DNA from: Euryarchaeota archaeon UBA89
GTDB lineage: Archaea; Thermoplasmatota; Poseidoniia; Poseidoniales; Thalassarchaeaceae
NCBI GenBank assembly: GCA_002495525.1
Contig: DAFS01000015.1
Span: forward strand, 13,375 to 61,801
Length of the DNA: 48,427 nucleotides
Reading direction: 5' to 3'
A program made the translations under genes and the position numbers. Positions within the stretch are counted from its first letter, which is position 1. Each line of letters starts with the position of its first letter. This document shows, one piece after another, positions 24,830 through 33,580 of the stretch. A model generated the notes under the pieces. That model was given only the letters and a program-made list of their open reading frames with translations, made no database searches and had not been told where the DNA came from.

Positions 24830-25999
24830 ATGCCGCTAACCAAACCAAGCATCGAAAATGATGCTTTAATGGCAAGATATCCATTCTTACCTCAAGGTAG
24901 TGATTTCTTGAAAATTGTTCTTCTAAATAATGGAATTACAGTTGATGATTTAATTGAAGAACCATGGCTAGAAGAGGTACGTGCAAGAGGTAGATTGAGA
25001 CTTCTTGAATCTGTCATGCATAAAGAAGGAGTTGATGCTGCAACGACAATCGATTTATCTTCAGATTTAGGAAAAATGACTGAATCTCTCTCATTTCTGT
25101 ATGCGATGCTGGTAGTTTGCGCCTCATTTAATGAACGACTTTTAGCGAGATGGGTAGAAGGTGAAGCTAGTAGAGCAGACCACCTATTTGGTATGGATGA
25201 AGAGAACTTTGTATTGTTAGCAAAATCATATCTTTCCGACATAAAAGAAATACCTGATAAATTCGGAAGAAAAGTCACTTATTGGATACCGATGAGCGAT
25301 TTTATAGAACTTTGTCCGCGTATTTCTGGTAATTATTGGAGATTAATCAATCGTCCTGTTGAAAACGGTTGGGTTTGTATGAATTCAGGAGCTGGAGAAA
25401 CAAGCCAACAAAGAACTGCCAGATTAATTAAAGAAAGAATCCGTGAAAATTTAACTGATAGTTGTTTGGAAAGAATGAATAAAATGGATGATTCATTCGC
25501 CGAATTATTCACAGATCCTGTTGAAAGAGTAAGTAAATTATTATCTGAACAAGTAAACGATGAAATGCCTATGACAGCAGCAATAAGAGAGGATTGGCCT
25601 CCTTGTTTTGAATCTGCAGTAGCGGAATTAAGTCAAGGAGTCAACGTAAATCATACTGGTCGACTTTTCCTAGCCTCTATGTCGCTAGTAATGGGGTTGT
25701 CACAAGAACAAACTTGTGGATTCTTCGTAAATGCACCTGATTATAGTGCCGATACAACAGGTTACCAAATAAATCAGATTTTTGAACGGAAATATACACC
25801 TCATGGCTGTGCAGCCTTGAAAACTAGTGCAAGATGTCCTGTTTCTCCCGGAGACGATAGGCTTTGCGACCAAGAATGGTTAACGCACCCGTTAAAGTAT
25901 CTCAAAGCTAAACAAAGGCGTAGATTTCAAGAGAGCGGAGGGGTCGCAACTGTAGTGGAAAATGGTGAAAAATCTCCCAAGGAAGACAATTCTTCATAG
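24830..25999 (+). CDS. priL: DNA primase large subunit PriL
   Basis: 389 residues. Non-catalytic subunit of the archaeal/eukaryotic primase that makes replication primers with PriS. The helical N-terminal domain is followed by the iron-sulfur domain with four cysteines in conserved order: TCGFFVNAPDY, HGCAALK, ARCPVSPG and LCDQEW, expected to bind [4Fe-4S]. The HPLKYLK after the last Cys is also typical. The frame opens with a GTG at 24824; the ATG at 24830 gives MPLTKPS and is preferred. The next gene begins directly after the stop, and DP2 is nearby on the same strand. Confidence 0.93.
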   Translation: MPLTKPSIENDALMARYPFLPQGSDFLKIVLLNNGITVDDLIEEPWLEEVRARGRLRLLESVMHKEGVDAATTIDLSSDLGKMTESLSFLYAMLVVCASFNERLLARWVEGEASRADHLFGMDEENFVLLAKSYLSDIKEIPDKFGRKVTYWIPMSDFIELCPRISGNYWRLINRPVENGWVCMNSGAGETSQQRTARLIKERIRENLTDSCLERMNKMDDSFAELFTDPVERVSKLLSEQVNDEMPMTAAIREDWPPCFESAVAELSQGVNVNHTGRLFLASMSLVMGLSQEQTCGFFVNAPDYSADTTGYQINQIFERKYTPHGCAALKTSARCPVSPGDDRLCDQEWLTHPLKYLKAKQRRRFQESGGVATVVENGEKSPKEDNSS

Positions 26000-26027
26000 G
26001 TGGCTTTAGTTAAGACTCAATCAAAGG

Positions 26028-26033
26028 AGGTAA
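26028..26033 (+). promoter_or_regulatory. Shine-Dalgarno site deciding the DUF373 start
   Basis: AAAGGAGGTAAGTCGG immediately before the ATG at 26039: a near-perfect GGAGGT with usual spacing. It supports 26039 over the in-frame GTG at 26000, and shows that internal operon genes here use leadered initiation. Confidence 0.6.
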
Positions 26034-26038
26034 GTCGG

Positions 26039-27163
26039 ATGGTCAGGACATTAGTTCTAACAGTTGATAGAGATAACGACCTCGGCGTTAAAGCCGCCAT
26101 AAGGGGACCCGTAATTGGGCGAAAACCAACAATTACTGCGGCTATTAAACTTGGAATTGCTGACCCTGAAGAATCAGATACTAATGCAATCTTGGGCGCA
26201 TTACATCATTATGATAGATTAATCGAAAATATAGACCCTAATGATGAGGCAGAGGTTGCAATACTTACCGGCGACGTACGTGTAGGTCCAAGAAGCGATA
26301 GAGCAATTGCTAGTCAATTAGATGAAGTGATTAAAGAATTTCAGCCAGATGTTGCAATTTTAGTAACAGACGGAGCAGATGATGAAGCATCAATGCCTAT
26401 AATCACCTCAAGAATCCGTGTCGATCATTTAGAAAAAATTATTGTTAGACAATCTAAAGGTATTGAATCGACATATTATTACATTGCAAAGGCTATCGAT
26501 GATCCTCGTTGGAGAGCAAAACTATTAGTTCCGATTTCTATATTCTTAATGATAATTGGTCTCGGTTTGATTATTCCAAATGGAAGAATTTTAATCGGAG
26601 TAATGCCCTTATTAGTTGGAGTATGGATTCTTTCCAAGGGACTAGGTTGGGAAGAACAATTAGATAGACTGATGGTAGATTTACGAGATAGTGCACAAAA
26701 AGGAATCTTTTCTTCGATGCTTTGGGCGATGTCTATTTTCTCTGTGTTCTTAGCTGGAATAACTATGTTCCAAGTTTTCTCTGATACAGAACAGTTTGGC
26801 GGATCTTCGGATGCTCTAATTTGGTCCAATGCAATACAAGATTCTTTGACTTGGTTAGTGGTATCTGTGTTCTCATTTGCACTTGCTATTGGAATAGTTA
26901 GATGGGGTGAAGGAACTTACACTGGAAGGTCTATCATTCTGTTTGGAAGAGGAGCAATAGTTTACACGATTGCAGAAGCATCTCTGACAGTGCTGATTAA
27001 GATTCTAGAAGGACAATCGTATATTGTAAGTTTTGATACTGTATCAAATGATTGGGATTTGCCATTATTTACATTAATTCTATATTATTTGTTGAAAACT
27101 GCTGTTGAATCAATCACACAAGAAGAAGAACAGGTCTCAAATAATAAATTCTGGGGAGTATAA
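26039..27163 (+). CDS. DUF373 membrane protein
   Basis: 374 residues. N-terminal soluble part (about 1-155) starts MVRTLVLTVDRDNDLGVKA, the mark of archaeal DUF373, with GPVIGRK, ADPEESDTNAI and VTDGADDEA. The C-terminal half has about five to seven membrane helices between residues 160 and 355. The soluble part looks like a nucleotide- or Asp-rich metal-binding Rossmann-like domain. Function unknown; the family is almost entirely archaeal. Start chosen at ATG 26039 because of the strong Shine-Dalgarno. Probably co-transcribed with priL. Confidence 0.88.
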   Translation: MVRTLVLTVDRDNDLGVKAAIRGPVIGRKPTITAAIKLGIADPEESDTNAILGALHHYDRLIENIDPNDEAEVAILTGDVRVGPRSDRAIASQLDEVIKEFQPDVAILVTDGADDEASMPIITSRIRVDHLEKIIVRQSKGIESTYYYIAKAIDDPRWRAKLLVPISIFLMIIGLGLIIPNGRILIGVMPLLVGVWILSKGLGWEEQLDRLMVDLRDSAQKGIFSSMLWAMSIFSVFLAGITMFQVFSDTEQFGGSSDALIWSNAIQDSLTWLVVSVFSFALAIGIVRWGEGTYTGRSIILFGRGAIVYTIAEASLTVLIKILEGQSYIVSFDTVSNDWDLPLFTLILYYLLKTAVESITQEEEQVSNNKFWGV

Positions 27164-27583
27164 TTATTTCTCAAACACAGATTCAATTCGACAAGAGGGG
27201 CACATCACCTTAATTGGCCTTATTGGAGGGATTCCGATTCCAACATTACAATGTGGACATAAAATCGCTTGATTGACATTAGATTGACGTTCTTTGGCAT
27301 CTTTACTTGGGTCATAAGTAAACCTATATCTATGTGCATCACTAATAAATTCAGGAGCACCTTCAGAAGACTCATGTGAAGAAATAAAATTAGATTTCTT
27401 TTCAGGCATATCTATTTCTAATTTAGAACCTGGTGAATTCATACCTTGTTCAAAATCTCTAATTTCATTTTCAATCTCTGTAACTGAAAGTCCTAATTCT
27501 CTAGAAAGACGATCTATGGTTAATTTTCTTTCATAATCATCCATACCAATAAATTGCTGTAATTTCGTAGCAGGGATCCTCAT
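27164..27583 (-). CDS. Zinc-ribbon protein with N-terminal helical domain
   Basis: 139 residues from the ATG at 27583, which is preceded by AAAGGTG and, further up, a TATA-like TTAAATATTA. Residues 1-50 form a short helical domain (ERKLTIDRLSRELGLSVTEI) resembling a helix-turn-helix. A polar linker follows, then a rubredoxin-like zinc ribbon: CPHCNVGIGIPPI and CPSCRIESVF. No named family is recognised. It could be a small transcription factor or a membrane-independent metal adaptor. It stands downstream of the HTH-10 gene with a 54-nt gap and is convergent with DUF373. Confidence 0.6.
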   Translation of the reverse strand: MRIPATKLQQFIGMDDYERKLTIDRLSRELGLSVTEIENEIRDFEQGMNSPGSKLEIDMPEKKSNFISSHESSEGAPEFISDAHRYRFTYDPSKDAKERQSNVNQAILCPHCNVGIGIPPIRPIKVMCPSCRIESVFEK

Positions 27584-27637
27584 ATTAACACCTTTCAAAA
27601 TAATATTTAACTAACTGGCGAGAACATGGGCTATTGA

Positions 27638-28282
27638 TTATTTTGATTTCTTAAGGAACTGCTTAACAATCTCTCCTTCGGCCTTTACTAACTGTTCCGC
27701 TACCGTTGATTTGGAGAGGCCTAATCTGACAGCTAAATCTCTAATGGAGGTTTTTTTAGGAACTTCATACCATCCACTATTATGGGCTAATTTTACTATT
27801 TTGTGCTGTTGTAATGTTGTTGCGATGTTGGAAATGCCCTCCGAGTTCCTAGCTCTAACAATTCTTTCCACAGGCATCTGATTCTGAATTGAGTTTAGAA
27901 GGTTGGCCATAGCAGATTGCCGCCCTGATAATTGAAGAACTAAGCCTGATGATGTTAAGTTAGTACCTGATAGAATACATAAATCATTATTCAAGAAAAA
28001 ATTGCTAATCAACTTAGATTCAAACTCTAAAATTAACAAATGATGCGTCAAAAAATCAGAGGCCCACTCTTCTAGAATTTCTATCACTGAAATCCCATCT
28101 ATACTATAACCAGGTTGTGGGCATTGGGAATCTGTAGTAATACATTCAACCATAATTCTCAAATTTCCATCAATTATTCCAAGGCTTCCACGATAATCCC
28201 AACTAACTGATTCGAGGGCTTTTTTGATACGATTATCATGGAGGATTGAGGAGGGTGAACATTCAATCCTGACCGCTCGCAT
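27638..28282 (-). CDS. HTH-10 (Bat-type) transcriptional regulator
   Basis: About 214 residues. The C-terminal 55 residues match the HTH-10 domain of archaeal bacterio-opsin-activator-like regulators: QHKIVKLAHNSGWYEVP then TSIRDLAVRLGLSKSTVAEQ as the helix-turn-helix. The N-terminal 150 residues have the sensor-like alpha/beta character usual for the group but no recognised PAS or GAF mark. The frame starts at 28297; the Met at 28282 is an equally good start. Located 32 nt downstream of the giant surface protein gene on the same strand, so it may be in its transcription unit. Confidence 0.82.
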   Translation of the reverse strand: MRAVRIECSPSSILHDNRIKKALESVSWDYRGSLGIIDGNLRIMVECITTDSQCPQPGYSIDGISVIEILEEWASDFLTHHLLILEFESKLISNFFLNNDLCILSGTNLTSSGLVLQLSGRQSAMANLLNSIQNQMPVERIVRARNSEGISNIATTLQQHKIVKLAHNSGWYEVPKKTSIRDLAVRLGLSKSTVAEQLVKAEGEIVKQFLKKSK

Positions 28283-28329
28283 AGTGGTTTGCCTCATGCT
28301 TGAGTAGCCCCCAGAGGTTAAGAAAATGG

Positions 28330-31300
28330 TTATTCTTTGATTTTCTTACGTTCCTCTGAAAATTGGCTTTCATTTTGTACAATTGCACGTGCTACTTCGG
28401 GAGAGTACCCTACTTGTTTCAAATCATCGATTCTTTTTTCTGAATCGTCCTCATTCCAAACAACACTCTTACTTTCCCTTTCTAATATTTCATCAGTATA
28501 ATCTGGTGCTATTGTAGATCTGTTGCGACTCCTTTGAACTAAAGCTAAGCCAGATAATAAGACAATTATGGTACTAAAAATAACTGCTGTAATAACGGAA
28601 CTTGATGAAAGTAATTGAGTTATACTCATTTCGACATTGTTATCTTCAATCGAATCCATACAACCATCTCTGTCCGCATCTGTTTTCTTGTTGGATATCC
28701 AATTAACTAGTCCATTAGGGCAATTATCTCTAGAGTCAGAGATCCCGTCACCGTCATCATCGTCGTCTTCAATATCATCTATACACCCGTCACTATCAAT
28801 ATCTAAGCCACTGGAGATGCTGTTAGGACAATTGTCGAAACTATCTAAGACTCCATCATTATCATCATCCGCATCCTCATAATCATCATGACAACCATCC
28901 TGATCAAAATCTTCTAATATTGTTGAAATCCACCCTGATATAGGATTATCTTGACAATTGTCTTGGTCATTATCTATCCCATCATTATCAATATCCATAT
29001 CTTCTGAAGCATCCAAACAACCATCATCATCTAAATCTCTATCGGAACCTCCATGATTAGAATTCATATTGCTATTAACACAATTATCTTCTGTATCTAA
29101 GAATCCATCATTATCATCATCGGTATCCTCCAGAGAATCATTACAACCATCTGCATCCCAATCATTCAATGCAGTAGATACCCACCCCGATAATCCTATT
29201 GAACATTGGTCCAAGTTATCTAGAATGCCGTCATTATCTCTATCGTCGTCTTCAGTTAAGTCGTGACAACCATCTCCGTCTTGATCTGTAGCAGGACTAG
29301 ATATCCATAGAACAAGGCCTTGAGGGCAGTTATCCTCTCTATCGTTAATTCCATCATTATCGTCATCACTATCCTCATATGTATCATGACAACCATCATT
29401 ATCATGATCGAAATATAAATCCTGCCATGAAGAGTATCCAGATGGACATGCATCATTATTATCTAAAAATGGATCATTATCATCATTATTATCCTCGTCA
29501 GCATCTCGACAGCCATCTCCATCATTATCCTCAGATAGACCTGCCCAATATTGAGCACCATTAGGACAAAAATCTTCACTATTCAGTATACCATCACCAT
29601 CTAAGTCTACGTCCTCTGTGGCATCATCACACCCGTCATTATCCTGATCTATTATTTCACCAATAATACCGGTTGGACATGTATCGTCATCATCAAAAGA
29701 GCCGTCATTATCATCATCTAAATCTTCAGATGAGTCTCTACAACCATCGCCGTCATGATCCGTGAGTAGGGATGATTGCCAATTAGAATCTCCAAATTGA
29801 CAAAGGTCGTCCTCATCAAGTACCCCATCATTATCGTCATCATTCCAGTCCTGATTATTGATTAGATTAACCTGAATTAATTTTGTAATAATTGCTTCTT
29901 CTTTGGTTGAAGACTGGATTGAAATTGACAAGATGAACTCTTGGTCTTGGTTAGCTTGCTCTAATGTAGGGGCACGAATAAATAAATCAAAATTATTCAT
30001 TTGATTCTCAATTAAAGTTGTTGTATGTTGGTAATTACCGGCAAAACCAGCATCAATAAACCAGTTTTCAGGAGTGCCTTGGACATCAATAATTACTATA
30101 TCGGATTCACCAGGTAATTGTATCGCATTAACTTGATAGTTAGTATTGGATGATTCTGAAGGGAAGAAATTTAGTTCATCGGGAGATGCACTAATTTCTA
30201 CATCCCAGACGTTTTCTGACCAAATACATACATCCCACTTTTCTTCTTGAGTTGATTCAAGACAATCATCAGTTGTCCAAATAATATCACGATTTGGCCA
30301 GTCGAAATTGACTATCGGTTGAGATGCTGATTGTACATTATTGCCAAATATTCCCATTAGATTGTCTGAACTTGATGCAATAATTCTAGTGTTGATAACT
30401 CCATAAGCTTCAGTCAGTGTTTGACCAATTGGAATCTCACCATCACTGTTCAACTGTGGAGAATTAATTCTTGTCCATCTTAATTCTACTCTTTCTTCAG
30501 TAGTGATTGGGTTCTCTAAGGATTCAAACCAAGTAATATGAACTGACCCATCATTATCAAAATCGACTCTTGGGTTTGCACCATATGTCATATCTGAACC
30601 AGGAACAGCTGAATTCATAACAACTGCTACTTGGCTCAGATCTAAGCCATCATGCTCTCCATCAAGAACTCCCTGCTTACTCAAATCAATTTGCATATAA
30701 TGTAGTTGAGAAGGGACGTTCTTACCTGGCATAGAGTCACGTCCATCTACCCATACGACATGAATATTACCTTCATCATCAACATTTACTTCTGGATTAA
30801 CTGACCACCCATACCCATTAGTTAAACGGGTGTCATTGACTAATACAAAGTGGCCTATTGTACTCCAACCTAGATTATCTTGCCACACATAATCTAAACC
30901 TGGCCCTACATCTTCGATGTATTCTCCGGTATCTTCATCGATACTGATAGCAGGCATTCCTACCGTCCAACCACTCCTTGGAGAGTTGAGTATAGAATAA
31001 GGGTTCAAAACTGTCATGAAAGTCTCAGTAGAGCCGCTTCCAGTAGTTAGTGAAACTATCTCATTCACTAAAGCATTCAATTCTTCAGTATAATTTGCAA
31101 CTGGGACCACTACATCATCTATCCAAGCAGCGTCAAGACCTGAACTGACGCTTCCATCTTTCACGTATTGCCACATCAAAGTATGCTGACCAAGAGAGAT
31201 TGGAGTTGTAAAATTACCACTTTGGGAACCAGACCATTGAGCAATTTGAATACCATCAACATAAAACTTCAGGAAATCATAATTTGATTCTGATGACACA

Positions 31301-33489
31301 TTATATGAAAACGATATAGAACCATTGGCTATTATTCCAACAAATTCTAAATTTGTACTTTGGCTGTCAGAAATATCTCCAGATTGCGCCGAATAAACAC
31401 CTGAGATAGGAGTAGATGAAGGATTTACTTGAGACACGTAAGAATAGTCGGCTGATACAGAAGTCCCTCCGTCACCGTATGTGTCATTGAGAAAAATTGT
31501 ATAATTCCCAGTATCTGTGTAACTCGTCAAAATAGAGTTATAATAATTTGAAACATCACTAGAATTGTATGAATCTACCGTTCCGTTAGGTAGAATTACA
31601 TCCATGCTAAACTCGGAAGCCCAGTTATCTATTGTTACTGTAAGTTCAATGGGGTTTATGTTTGGAGGGTGATTATATGTACAATTCAATGAATGGAATG
31701 ATGGGTTTCCTGTAGTTCCACCTATGTCGCACAGGTTCATACTAGAATATACTAATCCACTATTTGCAGATTCAACAGACCAGGCGCTACTAGAAGTTCC
31801 AGAAACGGACCATCCATTAGTTAGTACTCCGCTTTCAAAATCTCCTTCGAAATTTGCCATGTTATTTGATGGGTAAAGGTACATTTCTCCTCCTGCATCT
31901 TTAGTTCCCCACGTTGAATCATCACATGTTCTTTGTTGAGTTCCGATTGTTGTTCCGGGACATTGTACTAAATCCATCATATGAGATCTTACTGATGAAT
32001 CAGAGCCACCTGCTGCAGTAGATGGCCCATATGCTGAAGTCCCAGCAATGGCGATAGGAATTATACCCGCCTTAGTACAGGCATCATGAGCCTCAACTAT
32101 CGATTGATTATCGTCAGATTCCTGTGATGGGTCTCCACCAAATGGCCCTTCATCTGAAACAGGAATTATCAATCTTGTAGCATTGGGATTCCATTGATGA
32201 TCATTAGGTGTTGCTGGGTTTCCAGGAATACTGCCTGAATTATCCCTCCAAGAAAGACATGCCCATGTAGACCCAGGCCCCCACATTTCACTATTATAGC
32301 CCCAATCGGATGGGATATTGTAACTTGAGCCATTGTACATTACATCAGATAATGCCCTTATCCCTCCGGACGTATCGGTAGAATTTTGACCGAGGGAAAT
32401 ATCTCTTGGACCGTCTCCATAACCACCTATTTCGTATGCGTCCTCACAATTTTTTTGCCCACTTGCAAAACTCATTTGCCCACTTATCGCGTAAAGAGTC
32501 TCCAGAACCGTAATACTAGCTGACTCTAACATAGGTTTTACTCCTTGGAAATACTCTCCACTACTCAGATTGCCCCCATAAAATACTGCACACATATCTA
32601 GCCACTCTGTAGTCATAGAGCCTGAAGAATCTATTAGACCAACATATTCTATTAAACTGCCCCGCGTATCTTCCCATACTACAATTACTGTATTATTGAG
32701 ACCCATGGAAATTGCTGGGCTGCCTTTGTAACCGATTGCAGGAGTTATGACAGTATTACTAATCATTGTAGAAATTGAATTTGATCCCGATGTATTGAAT
32801 GTAAACATTGCATAATAAATCAGTGATGCCCCAAAGAATGTACTTTGGGGGTCATAAGTATCTACCCAAACTATGTGAGTTGCATCAAAAGAATCGATTG
32901 CTATGTCTGGGTCATTTCTCACCCCGGTTCCAACTGCTACAGTATACTCTGAAACAAGTATCATTGAAGCGATATCTCCGGCATCTCCGTCTTGATCATC
33001 TAATGAAGAGTCGATTATTGTATAAAGAATCTCAAGATCTGTTATGGCCCAGACAATATGTGTCCTATAATTAGAGTCGATTACTAAAGAAGGACTTGAT
33101 AGGCTCGTTGAGGAGTTATTACCTACTGCAGTAGCATCTATCAACACTGTGTCGATTCCGCTTGTTGAGATTAAAGCAAAATATAGCTGAGGATTAGTCC
33201 CATTTTCTATCCATACTAGATGTACCCTCTGAGAATCATCCATCACACCAATTACTTCAATTGGATTTGAAGCGTTAATATTGGAAAGTAAGGTAGATGT
33301 AGATGTGTCATCAAGTGTTCCATTTGCAGTATATTGTATTTCTTGCTCTTTATCTAAATTGTCGATTGATGGAGAAAGACTTGGCGCCATTACGGATAAA
33401 AACATTATCAAAGTTAGAGCGATAGATAATCTAGATTTGTATCTATTTTCTGTATTAGTAACTGGTGATAAATTATTATATTTCATCAT
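28330..33489 (-). CDS. Giant surface protein: propeller-like repeats, VWA and TSP3 repeats
   Basis: About 1719 residues. Order: signal peptide (hydrophobic IALTLIMFLSVMAP after a basic stretch); BNR/propeller-like blades with recurring (I/V)xxVWxDxxD motifs (HLVWIE, HIVWVD, VVWEDTRG, HVVWVDGRD, HITWFE); a von Willebrand A domain starting at VGLIDSSGSM, an intact MIDAS DxSxS, placed between the blades; a carbohydrate-binding-like beta region; ten thrombospondin-type-3 calcium repeats; one C-terminal membrane helix; and a 60-residue cytoplasmic tail with a UBA-like segment (KQVGYSPEVARAIVQ). Many Asn-x-Ser/Thr sites suggest N-glycosylation. Probably a calcium-dependent adhesion or substrate-binding protein anchored in the membrane. 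Start taken at MMKYNN (33489), because an open frame to 33558 adds no signal-like sequence. It contains an unusually high Asp content in the repeat part. Confidence 0.87.
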   Translation of the reverse strand: MMKYNNLSPVTNTENRYKSRLSIALTLIMFLSVMAPSLSPSIDNLDKEQEIQYTANGTLDDTSTSTLLSNINASNPIEVIGVMDDSQRVHLVWIENGTNPQLYFALISTSGIDTVLIDATAVGNNSSTSLSSPSLVIDSNYRTHIVWAITDLEILYTIIDSSLDDQDGDAGDIASMILVSEYTVAVGTGVRNDPDIAIDSFDATHIVWVDTYDPQSTFFGASLIYYAMFTFNTSGSNSISTMISNTVITPAIGYKGSPAISMGLNNTVIVVWEDTRGSLIEYVGLIDSSGSMTTEWLDMCAVFYGGNLSSGEYFQGVKPMLESASITVLETLYAISGQMSFASGQKNCEDAYEIGGYGDGPRDISLGQNSTDTSGGIRALSDVMYNGSSYNIPSDWGYNSEMWGPGSTWACLSWRDNSGSIPGNPATPNDHQWNPNATRLIIPVSDEGPFGGDPSQESDDNQSIVEAHDACTKAGIIPIAIAGTSAYGPSTAAGGSDSSVRSHMMDLVQCPGTTIGTQQRTCDDSTWGTKDAGGEMYLYPSNNMANFEGDFESGVLTNGWSVSGTSSSAWSVESANSGLVYSSMNLCDIGGTTGNPSFHSLNCTYNHPPNINPIELTVTIDNWASEFSMDVILPNGTVDSYNSSDVSNYYNSILTSYTDTGNYTIFLNDTYGDGGTSVSADYSYVSQVNPSSTPISGVYSAQSGDISDSQSTNLEFVGIIANGSISFSYNVSSESNYDFLKFYVDGIQIAQWSGSQSGNFTTPISLGQHTLMWQYVKDGSVSSGLDAAWIDDVVVPVANYTEELNALVNEIVSLTTGSGSTETFMTVLNPYSILNSPRSGWTVGMPAISIDEDTGEYIEDVGPGLDYVWQDNLGWSTIGHFVLVNDTRLTNGYGWSVNPEVNVDDEGNIHVVWVDGRDSMPGKNVPSQLHYMQIDLSKQGVLDGEHDGLDLSQVAVVMNSAVPGSDMTYGANPRVDFDNDGSVHITWFESLENPITTEERVELRWTRINSPQLNSDGEIPIGQTLTEAYGVINTRIIASSSDNLMGIFGNNVQSASQPIVNFDWPNRDIIWTTDDCLESTQEEKWDVCIWSENVWDVEISASPDELNFFPSESSNTNYQVNAIQLPGESDIVIIDVQGTPENWFIDAGFAGNYQHTTTLIENQMNNFDLFIRAPTLEQANQDQEFILSISIQSSTKEEAIITKLIQVNLINNQDWNDDDNDGVLDEDDLCQFGDSNWQSSLLTDHDGDGCRDSSEDLDDDNDGSFDDDDTCPTGIIGEIIDQDNDGCDDATEDVDLDGDGILNSEDFCPNGAQYWAGLSEDNDGDGCRDADEDNNDDNDPFLDNNDACPSGYSSWQDLYFDHDNDGCHDTYEDSDDDNDGINDREDNCPQGLVLWISSPATDQDGDGCHDLTEDDDRDNDGILDNLDQCSIGLSGWVSTALNDWDADGCNDSLEDTDDDNDGFLDTEDNCVNSNMNSNHGGSDRDLDDDGCLDASEDMDIDNDGIDNDQDNCQDNPISGWISTILEDFDQDGCHDDYEDADDDNDGVLDSFDNCPNSISSGLDIDSDGCIDDIEDDDDDGDGISDSRDNCPNGLVNWISNKKTDADRDGCMDSIEDNNVEMSITQLLSSSSVITAVIFSTIIVLLSGLALVQRSRNRSTIAPDYTDEILERESKSVVWNEDDSEKRIDDLKQVGYSPEVARAIVQNESQFSEERKKIKE
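28640..29850 (-). repeat. Ten tandem TSP3 calcium-binding repeats (coding)
   Basis: Ten units of about 36-48 codons with the pattern DxDNDGxxDxxDxCPxG, a Trp in most units, and DxDxDGCxDxxED. Each unit repeats the paired Asp-rich calcium loop and one Cys pair. In DNA it shows as ATCATCATTATC-rich, strongly pyrimidine/purine-biased sequence on the plus strand. Variation between units is moderate, so it is an old expansion. Not a CRISPR or a satellite. Confidence 0.9.
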
Positions 33490-33580
33490 AACTGAACTAC
33501 TGGACATATTACTTCGAGAGGGGTTCACACACATAGTAAGGTGACCGGACAGGTCCAAAAATCCAATAAAAACTTGGTTT

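Noticed and set aside
28640..29850. CRISPR-like or satellite repeats
   Set aside because: The units are in frame with the giant protein, vary as protein repeats do (Asp-rich calcium loops with Cys pairs), and have no constant-length spacers.
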